A program made the position numbers and the translations under genes. A stretch of DNA of 42,500 nt. Source: Glandiceps talaboti (Eukaryota; Hemichordata; Enteropneusta; Spengelidae). Below are positions 36,468 through 42,500 of this stretch, piece after piece. Location: contig NC_135562.1 in the NCBI RefSeq assembly GCF_964340395.1, positions 5,690,134 to 5,732,633 of the forward strand. Reading direction: 5' to 3'. The notes beneath the pieces are model-generated. The model worked only from the letters and a program-made list of their open reading frames with translations. It ran no database searches and was not told where the DNA came from. Within the stretch, counting starts at the first letter, position 1, and the number at the start of each line of letters is the position of its first letter.

Positions 36468-37047
36468 TATAGCTTCCAACCTTTTATTCTGATGTGCATT
36501 CGATCTCCGTATCGTTCACACACAGTCTGAATATCTGCCATAGTGTTATGTATACATGCTATCACGGTATTCATTAATTCCACAGAGTTTAAAGCTTAAA
36601 GCCACATGTCAGTTTGACGTCACCAAAATCATGATCGGCTATAGCCGTAGTGTGGCATATTTATTACCCCGGCCTCAGTGCAACAGAGAGTACATGAAAG
36701 ACAGAAGGAGTATGTAGAGGAAGCTGGAATAAATAGTAAGAAATTGAGACAAATTATTAATTGTCGGTAAAATGTAAAAATGTCTGCGTGCTGGCATTGA
36801 AGCATAGCTTCAGGGATACTGCGCGCGCAGCTGACTCCGTAGGTGAAGGTGATCGTCAACTATACAGACTACATGTACTTAATAGTTTATTATTGACGTA
36901 TACAACAAAAGTCATTGTAGGACATTTACGTTCGCATGAAACGTCTGCTTGCGTGTATTCAAATCAATTGATGACGTCACAGCTGGCGTAAAGTGTGTTC
37001 TAAAAGAACTTACGGGTTGACGCCCTTGTGTTTTTTACTGTGAACTA

Positions 37048-37300
37048 CCAAAGTGTAACTTTTCCCCCACTTCAAGTAAGGCTGGGATCAGAATTTACAG
37101 CAGGGGGCATGGAGGGGGGGGGGTATGAACAAAATTGAAGGTTCAAAGGGGAGCGGGACCATGAATATTCTGATGGTAAGAAAAGGGGGGGGGGGGCAAA
37201 TATTTTGCTCATGATTTTGCTCATTTCGGGAGGTGACCAAAATAATTTCTCCCCAGGCCCCCCTGTCGTAAATTCTGACCCCAGCCTCATTACACTTTGG
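37048..37300. mobile_element. 253-bp G-rich element with terminal inverted repeats
   Basis: CCAAAGTGTAAC at the left is mirrored by TTACACTTTGG at the right. After an extra segment of about 20 bp in the left arm, GGCTGGGATCAGAATTTAC pairs with GTAAATTCTGACCCCAGCC. The interior carries G10 and G12 runs. There is no coding capacity and no clear target duplication. Confidence 0.65.
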
Positions 37301-38235
37301 CAATTTATTTTTGTCATTTCGTGTTACTGTGTGTATATGTGTACGTATGTAGCAAATAAAGTATTGAAAACAGAATCGGACTAAGCCAAACCCTTTATTG
37401 CATGAATAGCCCCCTCTTAAAGTTATTTAGTCAGCGAGCTTAAACGGCGGGCGTGTCCTCAGACGGGGGTCATCTTTGTTTAGATGTGTTTACCGAGGCT
37501 AGTCGGTGTAGCTCACACTTTTCATCGCCGTGTCAGGAAACTACGACAAAACCAAAACAAATGTGTATGCAAATAGGAAGAGGGATCTCCTATGTTTCCA
37601 TTTATGAGTTTTTATGGTCTCTGGACCTTTACAATGACCGAGAACGAAACGTATGGAAACCTTCCAACGTGTACGGCTGTTGTCATGACGATGTATAAAC
37701 AAAAGACCTCGACATTGTTGGCGGAACAATAGAGTGAATTGTGACTAGGTACCTGACATAATGGTAATGCCGGTCTCATTCAGTTTCAACCCTGGCGTAG
37801 AAATTACAAAAAAGACTACACTATGACTGACATGTTATCTGAAATAATAACAACAGACCCTGACAGGTTAACAAGGTTCTTACTATAGCAGGCATCAGAT
37901 ACAACACGAAATCGCAAGTTGTCTTTTTTTTGAGATTTTCATTAAGAAGGACTCACCGGCACCCCCAAGAGCTCGAATATTTATGCTAATTTCAACAAAT
38001 TGTGCTGAAATATTCATTTTCATTATAGAGTGTCGAAATTACTAGAATTATGCGGAAAATTGTAATGAAAGTTGCTTCATCTTTATATAAACATTGCATG
38101 TAATTCAAGGTCACTATGACCTAAGGTTATCATACAATAAAACGAACGATGACAGTTACCCAAGAAAATGGTAATATTATGATGTAGTAGTTTGCGCTCT
38201 ACTTGAACTCTGAATATCATTTATAACTAGCTTAC

Positions 38236-38557
38236 TTATTTTATAAAAAAAAAATTAGTTCCGGTTACCCGATCCCACCTAGTTTTACACAGTCGTCCCT
38301 AAACATTTTTTACGTATTCGAAATAAAGTCGTGAAAATTGCGCGAAGTCTCGCGAGAAATAGTGGATGCGCAAACTTACATCAACTTCAAAAAGACAATA
38401 TAGCAATGTTCTTCCAATTCGTAATTGAAAACAATGGAAAACATAACTACCTGATGAACTAGACACACACACATGAAAAAAAATCAAAAAAATCTACCTA
38501 GTCCACCTATTCTAAAATTGAGCGTAATGGGAACCACATAATACTTTTTAGGCCTAA
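38236..38557 (+). mobile_element. MITE family 1, copy 3 (internally deleted)
   Basis: Keeps TTAGTTCCGGTTACCCGATC at the left and GTAATGGGAACCACATAAT then TTTTTAGGCCTAA at the right, but lacks the GGCTGTACATCTGAT segment of copies 1 and 2. The left terminus is degraded. Confidence 0.7.
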
Positions 38558-38644
38558 TACTCACTATTAGGTCTTGGGCAAGATAAGATATTACCCTTTC
38601 ACCATGCTCCATCCTTCCGTCCCATTCACCCATCCATCTACCCA

Positions 38645-38905
<261 letters not shown>

Positions 38906-39167
38906 TCTGCCTAAGTCCCGTATTTCTCTCCGTCATGGCACATTGAAGGGAAATAGGCATAGAACTCGAGAAATCGTTTTATCTACCAGTTAATAATCTT
39001 CATTCTAATAATAGAAAAGATGGTATGTGTATTGAAATGAGTGTAACATCTCTATATAGCATTGCTAGGTATATACGTGTACAATCACATGCCAACACCA
39101 ATTTCAGGGTGTACCCAAAAATTACGTCATAGTATAATTTATTATGTTTGCCTACTTGCTTTGCCTC

Positions 39168-39175
39168 TGACGTCA
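39168..39175. promoter_or_regulatory. Palindromic CRE upstream of gene C
   Basis: TGACGTCA lies 680 bp before the gene C start codon. Further copies are at 36615-36622 and 36972-36979. Like gene B, gene C is preceded by several CREs within about 3 kb. Confidence 0.35.
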
Positions 39176-39711
39176 TAGTTATAAGCAATATTCAGATTTC
39201 TTTCGATTATTAAAAACACAACATGTAAATATTTAGATGAAAAAAAAATATATCGAAAAATTCTTTAGATCTGACCGAGTTCCTTTTCAAGTGTGAAGAA
39301 AATTCATCTCGTGCACCTTTAAGTGAAATTACTGATACTTAAGTCTTCGCGTTGGTCTTTAGATGTTTAAAGGGTATATAATTGATGAAACATCCGTAGG
39401 CGACGAGACAAGTCAATTTCATGGTGAAAGCGGGGGTGAGAATCATAGCTACGCCGATCATTCATTCTAATACGGCAGAACGACTAAATTGACGTTTTAC
39501 GACACCTCAGATTAAAATTTACGACACGCTGTCAGGAAATGTAAAATGAAAAAATTAATATCTTAAAAGCTACGGTATTAAAATACTATATGAGTTATGC
39601 ACCTGTTAATACAGCATTTATACTTGATTTCGTTTGATAGCTATTAATCCACCTTGCCTTGACGAGAGGAGAGCGGCTTAGATGTAAACAGTAAACAAAA
39701 CATTGGTCGCC

Positions 39712-39804
39712 ATGGCAGGATGCAAATATAGTGAAGTGCGAGGAGTACACAAGCCGCAGCCCCATTTTATCATCGTGAGACCATCTGTTAAGAGGTGTTT
39801 TTGA
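39712..39804 (+). CDS. Possible upstream ORF of gene C (30 codons)
   Basis: An ATG in strong context (GTCGCCATGG) opens a 30-codon frame ending 48 nt before the gene C start. If transcription begins upstream of 39712, ribosomes would meet this frame first and gene C translation would depend on reinitiation or leaky scanning. Alternatively it lies upstream of the transcription start and is meaningless. Confidence 0.2.
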   Translation: MAGCKYSEVRGVHKPQPHFIIVRPSVKRCF

Positions 39805-39852
39805 AACTACTGTTGTAAACACTTGTTATATTTTTAACTCTACATTATAATC

Positions 39853-39892
39853 ATGGGTTGTGGAGGCAGCAAGAAGACAGCAGGCTCAGAAC
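39853..39892 (+). CDS. Gene C exon 1: MGCGGS acylation anchor (partial gene)
   Basis: This first coding exon encodes MGCGGSKKTAGSE plus one base and ends at donor GTAAGT (39893). Gly2 and Ser6 fit N-myristoylation, with Lys7 and Lys8 further favouring the motif and adding a basic patch for acidic lipids. Cys3 fits palmitoylation. An in-frame TAA at 39835, six codons upstream, supports this ATG as the true start and, by analogy, the MGC starts of genes A and B. The phase-1 end matches both paralogues. No EF-hand exon follows within the remaining 2.6 kb, as expected if intron 1 is 7-8 kb like theirs. That the gene encodes an EF-hand protein is inference from the paralogues. Confidence 0.68.
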
Positions 39893-42262
39893 GTAAGTTG
39901 AACGCACTTCATGTGATATATTTTGTGTGAGGGAAAGCGCTCATCCGAGAGGCCGCCTATGAGATTTAAAAAACACATTTGTTTTGACACATAAGACCAA
40001 AGCACATACCGGAGGGCTATTCAGGAACACCTTGGTGGTGCCTCAACGTATTTGACAGAATATCTCTTACTCACAATACTCGCAACAGTGCTCGATTTTC
40101 ACCTGGAAAAAAATCGCCTGTTTTCGTTTGAATGTGTCATGATTTTGGTCGCGATAAACAAGACGAGTAGCGAATGAGATAATTCATACAAGTTGCGTCA
40201 CGTTCTCCTTCGCAAGTAGAAATCGATTCACGTATGTTGTTCGCCAACCAGGCACTCGCACAATCACTTAATTGCCTCTCTTTGTCGGAGCCAGATTGAA
40301 CTAAAAAGACAATCGGTCGTTAATGAACGCGAGTATTGAGAGTTTAAAACTGGAGCCATGTAAAATTGTGCAGTTTGTAATTATGTAGGTAACTAAGGAC
40401 AGGACCTCCATGGATCAGTGGTTTTCTATTATTCTTTTGACGGCGGCACTTGCGATCAGCTCGTTTCAATGCCTATTTAGAATGTATAGTGTCTTTTTTT
40501 TGTCACATGATTTCATTGAAGGTATCGCTGAAGACATTCGAACTTAGCAACGTACGAGCAACCGACACTGCAGCGGCGATAGAAGTAGTATGGTAGTAGT
40601 ACAAGAGAATATCGGGCTTCGTTTTTAGTTTGTGAAAACCGTGTAGCTTAGTGAAGTCTACTTTAGATTGTTACCGTGATCACAGACAGCAAAGTCCTCC
40701 TTGCCCTTTTGAATGAAGGTTTCGTCTACTGATCGCTGGTATTCATTCTGGTGCACTCCGATATGTATTCCAAGGTCCGGTTATTGTCCGTCTGTTTTGA
40801 AGGACATTAGTACTTCCTTTGGTAATGCAGAACATATAGAAGAACAATTATCCTGTTTTTATTTTATCTTGACCCTGAATTCTCCACAGCAATCATTCCT
40901 TGATAAAACACAGACAGCGATCGCCGTTTGTGATTGGACGGATCAGTCCAACCAGCTCCCTAGCAACGGTTGGAGAAGTTAACCTTTAAGACACATTAGA
41001 GTTAAAAAATACATTTTACGGGTATATCATATTTGTCTTAACGAACTCAATATGTATTCCTGGAAAAACACAGACAGGGTTACCAAAGACCTATTCAATT
41101 CCACAGGCAAGGTCACCAAAGCTCTTGTCCTGTAGCAATACATACACAATTTATGTAGATCCGGAATGTAGCCATCTGGTATGCGAAACTAATAAGCTCT
41201 TGTTACAATCTCAGATTTTTTTTCCATTTACGTATATATCACACTTGTAAATCATATGTCTGCAAAATTAACTTTATCACTGACTGTTGACAGCTAGCAT
41301 CGCCGGGGATGCGTCCATCATAAATATTAGCCTCGTAAGACGTATCACGCTTATTTGTAGCGTGTATAACTTATCAGCAGTGAAACAGATGTAATGTAAT
41401 CCAGGTTACAAGTCTGTAGTAAAGTGAGGGAAACTGTAGCCATATTATATATATAGAAATATCAATTAACTATTTAGCTAGCTTCGGTTCTGCTTTTACG
41501 GGGAGTAGAGCGACGGAGGGAGGCTGTGGCAAATCCTAGCAAGTGTCGATCGTATAAGCTACACATTGCGGCCCAATAGCTTATAAGCCTGGTCGCTAGG
41601 AGATCCCCTTAATCCGTCGAGAAACAAGGATATCCATTCGCTAATTCATTAACACTACTAAGATATCTTCTTTTTCAATAAATTCATCTTTGTCAAATGA
41701 TAGGCAGAACACAAAAAAACCGGGACGACTGGAAAAACCCACACAACCTCATAAACTTGAATGGCCTCCATTTGTCCTAAATCTGGCACTCCCCCGTCTT
41801 TTAAACGAAACGCGGTGAGGTCTTACCAGTACACGCCCTTGTTGATCCCGTTGTCAGTGGCAACCCATGGTGACCTTGCAGAAAGGTCACCAGTCGAAAT
41901 CCTATGTGAAAGGGATTCTATTGTTCAATTGACGAATACGGCAATAGTGTATAAAACGACTTTTGAAAGACGCTGTCACGCGAGTTGTATGCATTCATAT
42001 ATCAAGTTCTGTTCTTTTATAAGGAATTTGTTCCTGCCATGAAACTACGAATATCAATCCGTCGTTTAGTTAATCAGTCACTTTAAAACGAGCAAAACGT
42101 TTTCTTCCTCTTACATATACGCTCATTGTTTTTTATATATTGAGTGCCTGCATAACAGCTCAGACACGTTTCTATTCAGGATACCGTCATGACGAGCGCC
42201 CTCAACTTCCCAGCACATGAATGTCATATCGATATATATCTATGTGTGTGCGTGTGTGTGTG

Positions 42263-42325
<63 letters not shown>

Positions 42326-42500
42326 ATGTATGTATGTATGTATGTATGTATGTATGTATGTATGTATGTATAATGTCATGTATACACTACACTGTCCAAG
42401 ACAAATGAGATCTTCAAAAGTTTAGGTGCTCGTTGCTTTCACTGAAAGTAAAATCAATCAAATTGTGTAGTGACGTCAACCGAAAAAATTGACAAAAGAA
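39893..42500 (+). other. Start of gene C intron 1
   Basis: Mostly unique sequence. An 89-codon frame at 40713 and a 93-codon frame at 41761 show no recognisable domain and no convincing splice context. A (TCTG)n/(TATG)n array lies at 42240-42371 and a CRE octamer at 42471. The window ends inside the intron. Confidence 0.55.
42240..42371. repeat. (TG)n (TCTG)n (TATG)n compound array
   Basis: Three adjacent blocks with sharp boundaries. Confidence 0.95.

Noticed and set aside
41761-42042. 93-codon frame in gene C intron 1
   Set aside because: No EF-hand or other domain, and its reading does not match the phase-1 acceptor expected for a gene C exon.

Overview
The window is metazoan nuclear DNA. 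Its short exons have GT-AG boundaries and pyrimidine-rich acceptors, and they are separated by introns of 1.4 to 8 kb. Tri-, tetra- and pentanucleotide microsatellites are very abundant, foldback transposons (MITEs) are numerous, and there is a short interstitial TTAGGG tract. An exact match to the bilaterian CTCF core motif and many palindromic CRE octamers are also present. A marine invertebrate (invertebrate deuterostome or lophotrochozoan) fits best, but the species cannot be fixed from sequence alone.

The only coding content I can support is a head-to-tail cluster of three paralogous genes, all on the + strand, whose first coding exons lie about 18 to 20 kb apart. Each first exon is tiny (28, 37 or 40 nt), encodes an MGCxxS start suited to N-myristoylation at Gly2 and palmitoylation at Cys3, and ends in phase 1 at a consensus donor. 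Gene A (2349-2376 joined to 10331-10554) predicts an 83-residue protein with one canonical EF-hand pair. Gene B (21895-21931, 29247-29342, 30741-30970) predicts 120 residues: MGC anchor, Thr/Ser/Gln-rich linker, EF-hand pair. The linker exon is phase 1 on both sides, so skipping it would give an in-frame 88-residue form. Gene C starts at 39853 and its EF-hand exon lies beyond the right edge. Together they look like a lineage-specific set of membrane-anchored half-calmodulin calcium sensors. Around the EF exon of gene B lie degenerate copies of that exon's 5' end, one with a destroyed acceptor.

Layout: 1-2348, AT microsatellites and the gene A upstream region. 2377-10330, gene A intron with several long microsatellites and a TA-flanked foldback element. 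10555-21894, A-B intergenic, with tandem Pumilio-type sites in the presumed A 3' UTR, a CTCF-like site, two E2F-type sites, CRE/E-box clusters and MITEs. 21895-30970, gene B with MITE-rich introns. 30971-39852, B-C intergenic, including a hAT-like MITE with a perfect 8-bp target-site duplication. 39853-42500, gene C exon 1 and the start of its intron.

At least six foldback or inverted-repeat families are visible. One has four copies. Another has three, one of them carrying a nested A-rich insertion flanked by 12-bp direct repeats. Most long open frames in the window are translations of microsatellites and are not genes.
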